A stretch of 64,000 nt of DNA, from contig NZ_RJUF01000007.1 in NCBI RefSeq assembly GCF_024343775.1, positions 37,253-101,252 of the forward strand, read 5' to 3'. The notes under the pieces were generated by a model. That model had not been told where the DNA came from. It saw nothing but the letters and a program-made list of their open reading frames with translations, and ran no database searches. This document shows, one piece after another, positions 36,559-46,700 of the stretch. Each line of letters opens with the position of its first letter. Position 1 is the first letter of the stretch. Position numbers and translations under genes: made by a program. This DNA comes from Lacihabitans soyangensis (GTDB taxonomy: Bacteria; Bacteroidota; Bacteroidia; Cytophagales; Spirosomataceae).

Positions 36559-37137
36559 TCAACTCGACTTCTTAATAAACTTCGTCAAAATCACAATCTG
36601 TGTTCCGTTTACTTTTCCCTCGATGTGCTCAGGATTGTCATCTACCAATCGGATGTTTCGAACTGCGGTTCCACGCTTGGCGGTGAAGGTCGTGCCTTTT
36701 ACGTTGAGGTCTTTGGTCAAAACTACGGTGTCGCCATCGGCCAATAATGCTCCGTTGCTGTCTTTGTGAACGGGATCGCCTTCTCCTTCCGGCTGATCTG
36801 CACCAGCTTGGGCCCAAGCCAGGGTTTCATCTTCGAGGTAGAGCATTTCCAGCAAATCCCCTGGCCAACCTTCAGATTTTAGTCTATCCAACATTCTCCA
36901 AGCCAACACTTTTACGGCCGGTACTTCGCTCCACATGCTGTCGTTCAAGCATCTCCAAAAATTGGGATCCGTAGCGTTTTTGTCCACTATTTGCTCAATA
37001 CAGGTTTCGCTGATATAAGCAAAAGAATCGTTTGAGTCGTTTGGAGCGTGGCTCACTTCGTATATCTGTAGGTTGTCTGATGATCCAGACAATTCACAAA
37101 CGCCACCACTGCGTTCTATAATTTCTTTTTCGTTCAT
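36559..37137 (-). CDS. PhnA/YjdM-type protein
   Basis: The 192-residue protein ends in the conserved PhnA domain (KDSNGALLADGDTVVLTKDL, VKGTTFTAKRGTAVRNIRL, then EHIEGKVNGTQIVILTKF, in segments). The N-terminal part, with C14, C46 and C63, replaces the compact zinc ribbon of the short enterobacterial form, making this the longer variant. Despite the historic name, a role in phosphonate use is not established for this family and no phosphonate genes are nearby. A hairpin terminator follows. Confidence 0.9.
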   Translation of the reverse strand: MNEKEIIERSGGVCELSGSSDNLQIYEVSHAPNDSNDSFAYISETCIEQIVDKNATDPNFWRCLNDSMWSEVPAVKVLAWRMLDRLKSEGWPGDLLEMLYLEDETLAWAQAGADQPEGEGDPVHKDSNGALLADGDTVVLTKDLNVKGTTFTAKRGTAVRNIRLVDDNPEHIEGKVNGTQIVILTKFIKKSS

Positions 37138-37324
37138 TCTTTAATTTTATAATTCACCGCAATCTACACCTTTTATAATCAAAAAGAATTCTAAAAATGT
37201 AAACCATTAATAGAGAAACACTTAACAAGACTTACTTTTCTGTGTTGTATAGTGAACAAAAAAAATCCGTAAAAATCAGCGTTGCTTGCATCGGCGTCAT
37301 CAGCGTGCCAATGAACGACAATGC
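37138..37324. repeat. intergenic region with a TCAGCGT-type dispersed repeat fragment
   Basis: At about 37266-37312 the bases AAATCCGTAAAAATCAGCGT and GTCATCAGCGTGCCA repeat the ATCAGCGTG word. This resembles degenerate dispersed repeats that I recall from Bacteroidota intergenic regions. A related fragment (CGGATTTTACTGATTGGACA) lies at 62058-62077. No gene is seen. Confidence 0.4.
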
Positions 37325-37831
37325 TTAATTAAACAAAGGCATTTTATGTATCAAATAAAGCTTGGCACAGGCCCGAGCATCAGAAAGGGCATTGTGGTGG
37401 TCGAGGGGAATATCGTATCTGGCACAACAAGCAGCAAGATTCACTTTAAAATTACCTTTCTTCCTAAAAATCTTTACTGTACACTCCCAACGCGATTTAA
37501 TCTGTAGGTCAGAATAATTAAGCCCGTAAGATTCCATGGTGTGATACAACACATTTCGGTCGAAAGATTCGTTATGGGCCACCACCATTTTGCCTTGCAT
37601 GAGTTGCTTTATTTTAGGATAAACCTCATCAAAAGTCGGTGCTAAAAAGGTATCTTTGGCTGTAATGCCATGTACTTTGGTGTTGTGGTACATGTATTCG
37701 TTGCCCGGAGGTTGAATGAGCGTATAAAATTCCTCCACAATTTCCTCGTTTTTGACATGCACAATACCCACCGCACAAGCGGAGTCTTTGTGCCAAGTGG
37801 CGGTCTCAAAATCTATCGCTACAAATTCCAA
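37325..37831 (-). CDS. DnaQ-like DEDDh 3'-5' exonuclease
   Basis: The 168-residue protein contains the full DEDDh set: D7 and E9 in AIDFETA, D91 in AHNESFDRNVL, H146 in DHHNALSD and D151. It has no polymerase or other fused domain, so it is a stand-alone exonuclease like those trimming DNA or RNA ends. The start is a TTG at 37829-37831; no in-frame ATG or GTG precedes it and the first beta strand begins at residue 2. Confidence 0.92.
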   Translation of the reverse strand: MEFVAIDFETATWHKDSACAVGIVHVKNEEIVEEFYTLIQPPGNEYMYHNTKVHGITAKDTFLAPTFDEVYPKIKQLMQGKMVVAHNESFDRNVLYHTMESYGLNYSDLQIKSRWECTVKIFRKKGNFKVNLAACCARYDIPLDHHNALSDARACAKLYLIHKMPLFN

Positions 37832-37847
37832 ATTCCTCGTTATATTT

Positions 37848-38022
37848 TTTTCCCGCTAAGTCGCCTAGACGCTAGGGGTTCTTTTATTCAAAATTTATTT
37901 CTCTCAAAGCCCCAGAGTCGCAAAGAAAAGTTATTTTTTCATTGAACGAAGCGAAAACTCTGTGAAACTCAAAAACGCAAAGTATGTAAACAAAAAAACT
38001 CAGTGAAACTCTGTGTCAAAAA
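37848..38022. repeat. degenerate CACAGAG/TCGCAAAG-family repeat region
   Basis: The region contains CGCTAAGTCGCCTAGACGCT, CCAGAGTCGCAAAG, AACTCTGTGAAACTC, AAAACGCAAAG and CTCAGTGAAACTCTGTGT. It is a decayed member of the same family as the clean inverted repeat at 48918-49011. No open frame is supported. Confidence 0.55.
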
Positions 38023-38029
38023 TAACAAC

Positions 38030-38269
38030 TCAATACCCCAACTTCTTCTCCCACTGATACGCCAATCTGCTTTTTTCCACATATCCCGACTCCAATTCTT
38101 TCGCCAATCTCGGGTGCAAATTCCCACGAGAAGTCAAATGCCACTGCCCGCAATCCTCACATTGATAGACCGTTACCGACGAATTCTGCACAAAGCGTAT
38201 CCGAGCCTCTATCAAGGCATCCAGAGCTAGGTTTTCGGTCAAGTAAGATCTTTTGTTACAGTTTGGCAT
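38030..38269 (-). CDS. small protein with a CxxC...WH zinc-binding motif
   Basis: I start at the ATG at 38267-38269 (79 residues), giving MPNCNKRSYLTENLALDAL; an earlier in-frame start would add an Arg-rich segment from poorly conserved sequence. The core motif VYQCEDCGQWHLTS, with a further Cys at position 4, suggests a small zinc finger. I do not know the family. There is no signal peptide, so it is cytoplasmic. It is convergent with nothing and lies alone between a repeat region and a divergent membrane-protein gene. Confidence 0.65.
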   Translation of the reverse strand: MPNCNKRSYLTENLALDALIEARIRFVQNSSVTVYQCEDCGQWHLTSRGNLHPRLAKELESGYVEKSRLAYQWEKKLGY

Positions 38270-38376
38270 ATTGGCATTACGTTTGTGTCTTCGACTCCGC
38301 TCAGACACCGAAACTTTAAAAGTTTATCAAAAATAAATAATTCCTTTTTGATTCACTGTTGCACTGCTAAAAAACT

Positions 38377-38384
38377 TAATTTTG
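38377..38384 (+). promoter_or_regulatory. TAnnTTTG -7 box directly before the membrane-protein start
   Basis: TAATTTTG is an exact match and ends four bases before the ATG at 38388. Transcription would begin at or next to the start codon, implying a leaderless message. Confidence 0.4.
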
Positions 38385-38387
38385 ACC

Positions 38388-39020
38388 ATGGAAGTTTCAT
38401 TGAACAAATATTACAAAACCGCCACGATATTATCTTGGTTTACCATTGTTTATAACCTCTTGGAGGGTGCAGTCAGTACCTATTTTGGTTATGAAGAAGA
38501 AACACTCTCGCTCTTCGGCTTTGGAGTGGACAGTTTCATAGAGATGATTTCGAGCATAGGCATATTGGTGATGGTTCGTAGAATAGAGCAAAATCCCAGC
38601 AGCCACACCTCCGAATTTGAGAAAAAAGCATTGCGAATTACGGGTTATTGTTTGTATGCCTTGGCCATACTTTTGGTACTGACCGCCGCACTGAGCATTT
38701 ACGAAAAACACGAACCAAAAAACACCGTTCCGGGCGTAGTTATTGCCAGCATTTCTATTGGCTTTATGTGGTATTTGATACAGCAAAAAATAAAAGTAGG
38801 GAAAGCCCTACAGTCCGACGCCATCATTTCAGACGCCAACTGTGCCAAAGTGTGCATGTACATGTCCATGGTGCTGCTCGGCTCCAGTTTTGTATACTAC
38901 CTCACTTCATTTGCCTACATAGATGCCCTCGGAGCCCTCGGCATAGCCTATTTCTCCTACACCGAAGGCAAAGAATCGCTTGAAAAAGCGGCTGGGGTGC
39001 ATGAGTGTGGGTGTCATTGA
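38388..39020 (+). CDS. membrane protein resembling cation-efflux (CDF) transporters
   Basis: I use the ATG at 38388 (210 residues); a TTG six bases upstream lies in the promoter box. There are about five to six membrane helices (near 11-30, 50-65, 88-108, 118-137, 155-172, 175-190). FGFGVDSFIEMIS in helix 2 recalls the metal-binding helix of CDF transporters, and DAIISDANC recalls their helix-5 SDAxxS region, but the cytoplasmic C-terminal domain is missing. The C terminus HECGCH could bind a metal. It is best called a CDF-like membrane protein; zinc or other cation transport is not proven. Confidence 0.72.
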   Translation: MEVSLNKYYKTATILSWFTIVYNLLEGAVSTYFGYEEETLSLFGFGVDSFIEMISSIGILVMVRRIEQNPSSHTSEFEKKALRITGYCLYALAILLVLTAALSIYEKHEPKNTVPGVVIASISIGFMWYLIQQKIKVGKALQSDAIISDANCAKVCMYMSMVLLGSSFVYYLTSFAYIDALGALGIAYFSYTEGKESLEKAAGVHECGCH

Positions 39021-39356
39021 GGGGAAAAATATCTTTTAAGACAAAATTCCAAAAGCACTAGTCTTTCCCAAAAGGATAATTAAGTTATTGCCTGATAGTT
39101 CTTACCGGATAATAAATTCTTTTGCTTTTAAATTTTTTTTCAGAAATTGGTTTACATAGAGTCTTCTACATTTAGGCAGCATGGCTTCCAAATATTTAAA
39201 TCATTGTCAAGTAAGATTTTTAGAAAGTTTATAGTAATTTCGTATGGATTAAGTCCTTAAACACTCCGGGTAACTTGTGAAGATAAGATAAAATACTAAA
39301 TAAAGCCATAGCTAATTTTCATACTTTTAGCTCGAATAAAAACACCTACAACGCTT
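39021..39356. other. 336-base intergenic region, nothing recognised
   Basis: AT-rich sequence with stops in all frames. I saw no tRNA fold, terminator hairpin or exact TAnnTTTG box. Confidence 0.4.
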
Positions 39357-39956
39357 ATGAACTTTAAAATACTCATTCTTCTTCTTTTAACTAGCATGAC
39401 CACCGCAAATGCAAAAGGCTTTGACTGCTTGGTAATTACCAACAACGGAGATTCGCTCAAATTAAGATTGGACATACCTTATTTTCTTTTATTGGATAGG
39501 CCCAAAATTGGCGAAATCGAAGATAAAATACGAGTTTTGGACAATGATTCAATAAAAAAAATAACTGTCAAGGAGGTTAAAAGTGTATCTTTTATTGACA
39601 AAGGTGAAGTCTATCACTTGGTTCCGAAGTGTTTCGCTGATGCTTATATTTCGAAAAGTTGCTTCTTTGTCAGGCTATTAGTTGACGGTGATTTGCAGCT
39701 TATATACTATTCTTTGAAAGTTCGAGAATTTAAAAAACCACCTACATATCCAGAATACATCCGTTACCAGAGAGAGAATGGAGATTTCCAGGTATTTCCT
39801 CTATTCTTTAATAAAACAGTAAAATCTATAGAGCAACTTAAAAAAGTTTTAGGAGATTGTCCTATGTTAATCGAAAAATTAGAAAAGGGCGAGATTCCAT
39901 TAGATGACCATATAAAAATAGCTAAGGAATATAATAGTCTTTGCAAACAAAGATAG
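39357..39956 (+). CDS. secreted protein of unknown function
   Basis: The 199-residue protein has a signal peptide (MNFKILILLLLTSMTTANA). The mature part begins KGFDCLVITNNGDSLKLRL and continues with alternating beta-strand patterns (SIKKITVKEVKSVSFIDKGE) that resemble the DUF4369-like or other small Bacteroidota exported proteins in which a polypeptide records a stiffness or conversion value, but I cannot assign a family. A C-terminal helical segment ends it (KKVLGDCPMLIEKLEKGEI). No neighbour suggests a role. Confidence 0.7.
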   Translation: MNFKILILLLLTSMTTANAKGFDCLVITNNGDSLKLRLDIPYFLLLDRPKIGEIEDKIRVLDNDSIKKITVKEVKSVSFIDKGEVYHLVPKCFADAYISKSCFFVRLLVDGDLQLIYYSLKVREFKKPPTYPEYIRYQRENGDFQVFPLFFNKTVKSIEQLKKVLGDCPMLIEKLEKGEIPLDDHIKIAKEYNSLCKQR

Positions 39957-40110
39957 TTTAAAGACTTATCAAATCCTCAGTTCTTCCAGATTGTTCCGAA
40001 GGACAATCTCGAAGCCAGACATTAAGGATTTGGAATCCGATATTGGATTCATTGACACATTTTTTTTTAACCCAAGCAAAAACACAAACACTCACCTAAA
40101 CCCCATCACT

Positions 40111-40322
40111 ATGCCCTTCTGGATTATTTCATTTGCCATTTGGTTTTTCAATATTCGTAAAAAGAAATTCTATCCGCCCAGAGCCAAGTTTTTTGGGGAT
40201 TGGCGGTTATGTTTTTGCCGTTTATCGGTTGGATAGCTTTCTATTCTTACGGCAAAAAAGAACATATTTTGGAAGGTGAATTATTTGATTATTCTGAAAA
40301 TCTTCCGCTGAATGAACGTTAA
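40111..40322 (+). pseudogene. small two-helix membrane protein gene broken by a one-base frameshift in a T run
   Basis: From the ATG at 40111 the frame reads MPFWIISFAIWFFNIRKKKF and YPPRAKFF, then leaves frame after the six-T run at 40189-40194. If that run had seven T, the frame would continue as WGLAVMFLPFIGWIAFYSYG, KKEHILEGEL and FDYSENLPLNER to the TAA at 40320-40322. The continuation has a sensible second membrane helix and a polar tail, so a real roughly 70-residue gene is or was here. It is either a decayed gene, a phase-variable tract, or a sequencing error. Confidence 0.6.
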
Positions 40323-40712
40323 TAAGATTTAACAAATTTCCAAATCTAAGTTTTAGATCGCTTGGTAAATACATATTCATTTCAGCTTAACATATCTAAA
40401 ATATAGGCAAATAGCCACCATAGTTCTCTTATGTTGCCATGTGTTAATTTTTAACTCCATAAACACATTATTCCATATTCCAATCACCATTAATGTTATA
40501 ATAATCAATTACTTATAATATTTTGACCCCGCTCAATAACTCATATTTTAACCAATGATATTCTACCAGAACGCCAGTTAACTTGTAATAAAATTAAAAG
40601 TCTAATTAATTTTTGTTTACATAAATATATAATCTGTATTTTAGCTAAATATTCAACTTTGTATGTATTCAGTATAATATATGATTATTACCATTTTTCC
40701 ATTTTGATTTTC
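40323..40712. other. 390-base AT-rich region upstream of the giant kinase
   Basis: Very AT-rich with no gene. It must contain the promoter of the kinase gene. TTAATTTTTG at about 40607-40616 is close to a -7 box but has one extra base. I saw no RNA gene. Confidence 0.35.
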
Positions 40713-43700
40713 ATGAGTAAGGCAGTTCAATTTTCTTTTTTGGTTATCATAGTAACTTCAGCCTTAATTCTTGTTTATGCGATTTTAAAAAAATCATTTT
40801 CTAAAAATCGTACCATTTATCTTAATAATCTTGAAGATTTATCGACTCATTACTATCGTTATTTGTTATACTTCTGGGGCGTTGGGATTTTTATTCCTTT
40901 CAGTGAGTTTTATGTCGAGTTATTCGCAATCAGGGCCGAAAGCGAATTATCCATAAACATATTTGTAGGTTTATGCTGCCTTAGCATTGCATTTTTGAGT
41001 GATTATTATGCCGGTTTAAGAAAAAATTTATATCGATTATTTTTACTGTTTTTTTCCATTTATAATGTTATAATCCTCTACAACATTGCCACCAATAAAG
41101 AGCTAGATTATCTCAATTTGACTGAGTTTATTTTAGTAAACATGATATCGTATTATGTTTTCTATAAACTTAAGTACTTTTATTTTTACAGTATTACTTG
41201 CCTAGCAGTACTCATAGCATTTTTACTATCCAATACCATTTCCACGAAAGAATTCATCATTTATTTTAACGGTGTATTCATTGCCTTTATCATCAACTTT
41301 ATAATCCATCATGTAGATTTAAATATTAAAGAAAACTTATTCTTTGCCTATAATTATTTTAACAAGGGCAATCAATTCATTATTGGGGTAAATCGAGAAG
41401 GAAAAGTAACTTTTGCGAGTAAAAACATCGATGATGTTTTTGGGCTTAGGTCTAATGATTTCATTGATAAAAGTTGGCATTTAGAAGTTAAAAGCAAATT
41501 GGGGTTCGAAGAAAATGAAGATAATTCAACAATAAAAGTAAAGCTACCCGATGGTTCATTAAAAATAATAGAATGGCAGGAGGATACTTTAAATCGAGAC
41601 TTGGTCTTAAAAATTGGTCGAGATATTACAGAATTTAAAAGGTCTGAAACCCAAATTACCCTCTCAAATAATAGGCTTAACAGCTTAATATCCAATATAG
41701 GTGATTTGGTATTTGTTATAAATTTAGATAAAGTTTTTACTGAATACTATCAAAGTGAAAACGATGAAGACTTGTTGATGCCTCCGTCGTTTTTCTTAGG
41801 AAAAAAAATTAACGAAATTGGATTCCCTGATGAAGCCCTTCATACTATAACTAATGCCATTGAGGAAACTAAAAAGACCAATAAAAAGCATTATGTCGAG
41901 TATTATTTGCCTTCAGAGATCGGGAATATATGGTTTGGTGTGATAGTTTCACCACTTTGCGATGATTCAGGCCAAATCAAAGAGATTATATGTATTGCTC
42001 GAAATATTACAGAAAATAAAAATGATAATTTAGAACTCAAAAAGACAAAAGATGTTCTTGAACAAACCAGTCAAGTGGCCCGCATGGGCGGATGGGAGTA
42101 TGACCTTATAAAGCAAAAGATATTTTCGTCAAAGATTACTAAAGAAATCTTTGAGGTATCCCCTGACCACCAATCAAGTTTTGAGCAAGTCATTAATTAT
42201 TTTGAAGAAGGGAATTACCGAAATTTACTGTTGCAATCTTTAGGCAGATGTATTAACGAAGGAATTCCTTATGACTTAGAGCTACCAATTATTACCGCAA
42301 AAGGCAATAGACTTTGGGTAAGAGCAAAAGGTGCATCAGATTTTAAAAATGGTGTTTGTACTCGAGTTATCGGCTTTGTACAAGATATAGATTTGCAAGT
42401 CAAAGCTAAATTAGCCTTAGAAAAAAGTGAAGAAAAGTTTAGATATATCAGTGAGAATATTTCAGATGTCGTAGTTGTTTTTGAAGGTAAAAAAGTCACG
42501 TATGTATCTCCTACACATCAACAACAATTCGGATACACAACCGAAGAGGCAATTGCCATCGCCGAAAATAATATATTCGATTTATTCCATCCCGATTACC
42601 ATGAATATCTTGATAACATCTATGGTGAGGCCATCAAGAATAAGACCCCAAAACTTACTTATGTTACGCGTTTTTTACACAAAAATGGCACATACATATG
42701 GAGAGAAGACTCCGTTAGTCTTATTTACGATGAACATGGAAGAAATACAATTAGACTTGTTACTGGAAGGAACATTGAGGAAAGAAAGAAAAAAGAACTG
42801 GAAGAATCCCGGCGTAAAGATTTAATACTGAATCAGAATAAGATTCTAATTAAACTTTCTAAATCAAGATTGTACGATGGTAATTTTTGGAATGAGGGTT
42901 TATTTAAAATCACTGAAGCAGCTGCAAAAGGTATTGATGTAGGAAGAGTGAGTTTTTGGCTTTTCGAACAAAATAAAATCGAATGTAAGGATTTATTTTT
43001 AAAAGAGAGTAATACCCATAGCATTTCAGAAAGCATCTTTGAAAAAGATTACCCTAAATATTTTAAAGGACTACGAGGCGAAATAGCGATTATTGCCCCT
43101 GATGCCTCTAAACATCCATATACCAAAGAATTCGCGAATGAATACCTCAAATCTGCCAATATAAGGTCCATGCTCGATTTGCCAATTAGTATTGGCGGAG
43201 AATTGGTTGGTGTTATTTGTTGGGAAAATCAACATGAAATCAAGCATTGGACAGATGGGGATGTCTCATTTGCAAAATCAATTGCAGATTTTATTTCCTT
43301 AGAAATTGAAGCCTATAAAAGATTCAAAGCAGAAAATGAATTGAAACGAACAAAAGAGGTTTTGGAGCAAACTAGCCAAGTGGCAAAAGTCGGTGCTTGG
43401 GAGATAGATGTTGAAAACCATAAAGTCTTTTTTTCAGATATAAATAAAATAACTCTTGAGACTCCTCCGGATTTTGAATTGAATTTAGAAAGTGCATTGA
43501 CATTTTTTAAAGAGGGCAAAGACAGAGATTTGGTTTTTGATTCATTTACAATGTGTTTTAAAAAGGGTATATCTTTTGACATTGAAGTTGAAATTATTAC
43601 CTATAAGGGCAATAAACGTTGGGTAAGAGCATTGGGTCAATCAGAATATGAAAATGGTCGCAGCAAAAGACTCTATGGAACTTTTCAAGATATAAATGAC

Positions 43701-46700
43701 CAAGTCCAACTGGTTCAGATAATCAAAGATAAAGAACAACAGTATAGTTCGCTACTTTCGAATCTTTCCAGTGTTACATTTAGGTGTCTAAATGATTCCG
43801 AAAGGACGATGATTTATATTAGTGATGTACTTGAGCAATTATCTGGATATCCCGCCGAGGATTTTATTTTGAACAAAAAACGCAGCTACCTAGATTTGAT
43901 TTTTGCTGAGGATAGGAGTTTTGTAGAATTCAAATCAAAGGATAAGGTTGGAGAATACTCAATCGAATATCGAATAGTTAATAAATTGAATGAAATCGTA
44001 TGGGTTAGTGAAAAAGGTAGAGGGTATTACGATGAAATGGAGAACAGAATAATACTCAATGGAATCATCTCAAATATTACCGAACGTAAACATGCTGAAT
44101 TAGCTCTGGTAGAAAGTTACGAAGAGCTTAAAAACACTCAAATTCAATTAATCTCAACCCAGTTAGAACAAGAAAAATTTGTAAGCTTAGTTAAGTATTC
44201 TGGTGCCTTAATCGGAATGGCAGATTTAAAAGGGAAAGTTATATTCTTAAATGAAAAAGCCAAAGATATTTTAGGATTCAATAATCTCCTTGAAGATATG
44301 AGCTTTAGGGATTTTTACCTAGACCAAACTAAATCATTGCTTGATAATACAATTTTACCAATAGTATTTGAAAAAGGGATTTGGCATGGTGAACTAGAGT
44401 TAAATAATTTTAATAAAAAAGAAAAAATCATCACAGATTCCACCATTTTTATTATTCGTGACCCTAAAAATAAAATGCCAGTTTCCATGGCAACTATTCA
44501 AATAGATATAACTGAAAGAAAAAAAGCCGAGGCCAAATTAATTGAAAATCAAAAAGAATTACTTTACAAAAGCGAATTACTTGCTGTAGTGGCTAGGTCT
44601 ACAGAAAAACTTTTAATAAGTACGAATATCGAAGAATCGCTGTCAGAAATATTTAACCTAATCGGAGATACCATAGGTGCTGATAGAATATATTATTTTG
44701 AAAACGATATCGCTAAATTCTTAACAAATCAAAAAGCCGAATGGGTTAGAGAAGGCATAATACCTCAAATTGATAATCCTGAATTACAAAATTTACCGCT
44801 AGATAGTTTTGGATTTATCACTGAAATACTTCTTCAAAATAAAGTTTTCAAAAAAATAGTATCTGAAATAGAAGACCCAGAAGTCTTTGAGCTCTTAAGT
44901 AGCCAAGGAATTCTTTCTATAATTTTATTCCCTATCACCATTAAAGATATTTTTTATGGTTTTATCGGTTTTGATGATTGTACAACTGAGCAAATATGGT
45001 CGGACGACAAAATAAACATTCTATTCTCTTTATCCACAAATGTTGCAAATGCCATAGAACGTCTAAACAATGAACATATCATAAGAGAAAGTGAGTCGAA
45101 TTTCAGGCAACTAAATGAAAACCTTGAAGATGTATTCTTGCTTTATGACATGGCTGAGAATAGATACATATATGTGAGCCCTTCATGTAGCAAAGTATTT
45201 GGTTTTGATCAATCCTATTTTTATAGTCCTAATACTTATGCGGAAGATTATCTATTTGAAGACGAACAATGGATTAGAGACCAAGTATTTCAACAAATCA
45301 ATATAAATAATTCATCAGAAATAGAATACAGGATAAAAACCCCTGATGGAAATCTGAAATGGATTTATATGAGATACTTTGGAATTAGAAACGAGGCCAA
45401 TGAATTGGTCAGGTTTTCTGCCATATGCACTGACATTACAGAAAGAAAGAAAATTCAAAGTGAAATTAAACAGTTATCTACTGTTGCTGAAAAAATTATC
45501 AATGGGGTTTTAATTGCTGATAATACAGGCCATGTTTTATGGGCAAATCAAAGTTTCCTAGATATGATGGAAATAGATATGCCAAACTTATTAGGAAAAC
45601 GGCCAACCGAATTATTCAATCCTAAATTTAAAGATCCAAATATTGAATCAGAAATAATCAAAGGCAATAATTTTAATATTGAACTCGAGATTGAGACCTT
45701 CAAAAAAACCAAAAAATGGGTAGAAATAGTTAATACCTCCATAAAAGATGATGAAGGCAATTTTGTTCAACAAATAGAAGTGATCATTGATATCACCGAA
45801 AGGAAAAAAGTAGAAAGTTTACTTATTGAAAGTGAAGAACGTTATCGTTTTATTGCTGAAAATACCTCAGATGGAATATTTGTAATAGAAAATACTAAAA
45901 TAATATACACGTCTCCTTCATTTCAGAAAATGTTTGGGTTTTCATTCGAAGAAAGTTATAAACAAAGCGAAGGCGATCTTTTGGACTATATTCATCCAGA
46001 AGACGTTGAAAATTTCAGAAAAAAGATGCGTTATTATACTGGCCTTAAATATGATAACTTCAGTTTACAATATAGATCAATACATAAAAAAGGCCATTTC
46101 ATTTGGCGTGAAGATACCATAACAGCCTTTTATGACGGAGATCGCGTTTTTAGGTTTATTTGTGTGGTAAGAGATATATCAGAACGTATAAAAGTAGAAC
46201 AAGAATTAGTTGAGGAAAGACGTTTATTGCGTGCAATAATAGATAACATTCCGGTTAATGTTTATGTAAAAGACAATTCGTTTAAAAAGGTCCTATCTAA
46301 TAAAACTGATGTGTATTTTGCGGGATTTCAAGATGAAAAAAGAGTACTCGGAAAAACAGATTTTGAGTTATACAATTATGAAACAGCTCAAAACTCATAT
46401 GAGCAAGACCTACAAGTCATAAAAACAAGAGAGTCAATCATCGGTTTAGAGACTCCATTGGTAAAAAAAGATGGTACAGAAACTTGGTTATTGGTTTCAA
46501 AAATCCCACTATTGAATGAAAAAGAAGAAGTCACTGGCCTAATTGGAGTAAGTGTTGACATAACCGAACGAAGGAAATCGCAACAATTGCTTTTGGAGAG
46601 TGAACGTAAATTAAGTAATATTCTTAATTCATTAGATGAGGTGGTTTGGGCCCTTAGCTTACCCGATAGCAAGCTCGTGTTAATCAGTAATTCATTTGAA

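Noticed and set aside
39957..40110. Possible N-terminal extension of the frameshifted small gene
   Set aside because: The upstream in-frame residues are polar, unstructured and precede the natural membrane-helix start MPFWIISF.
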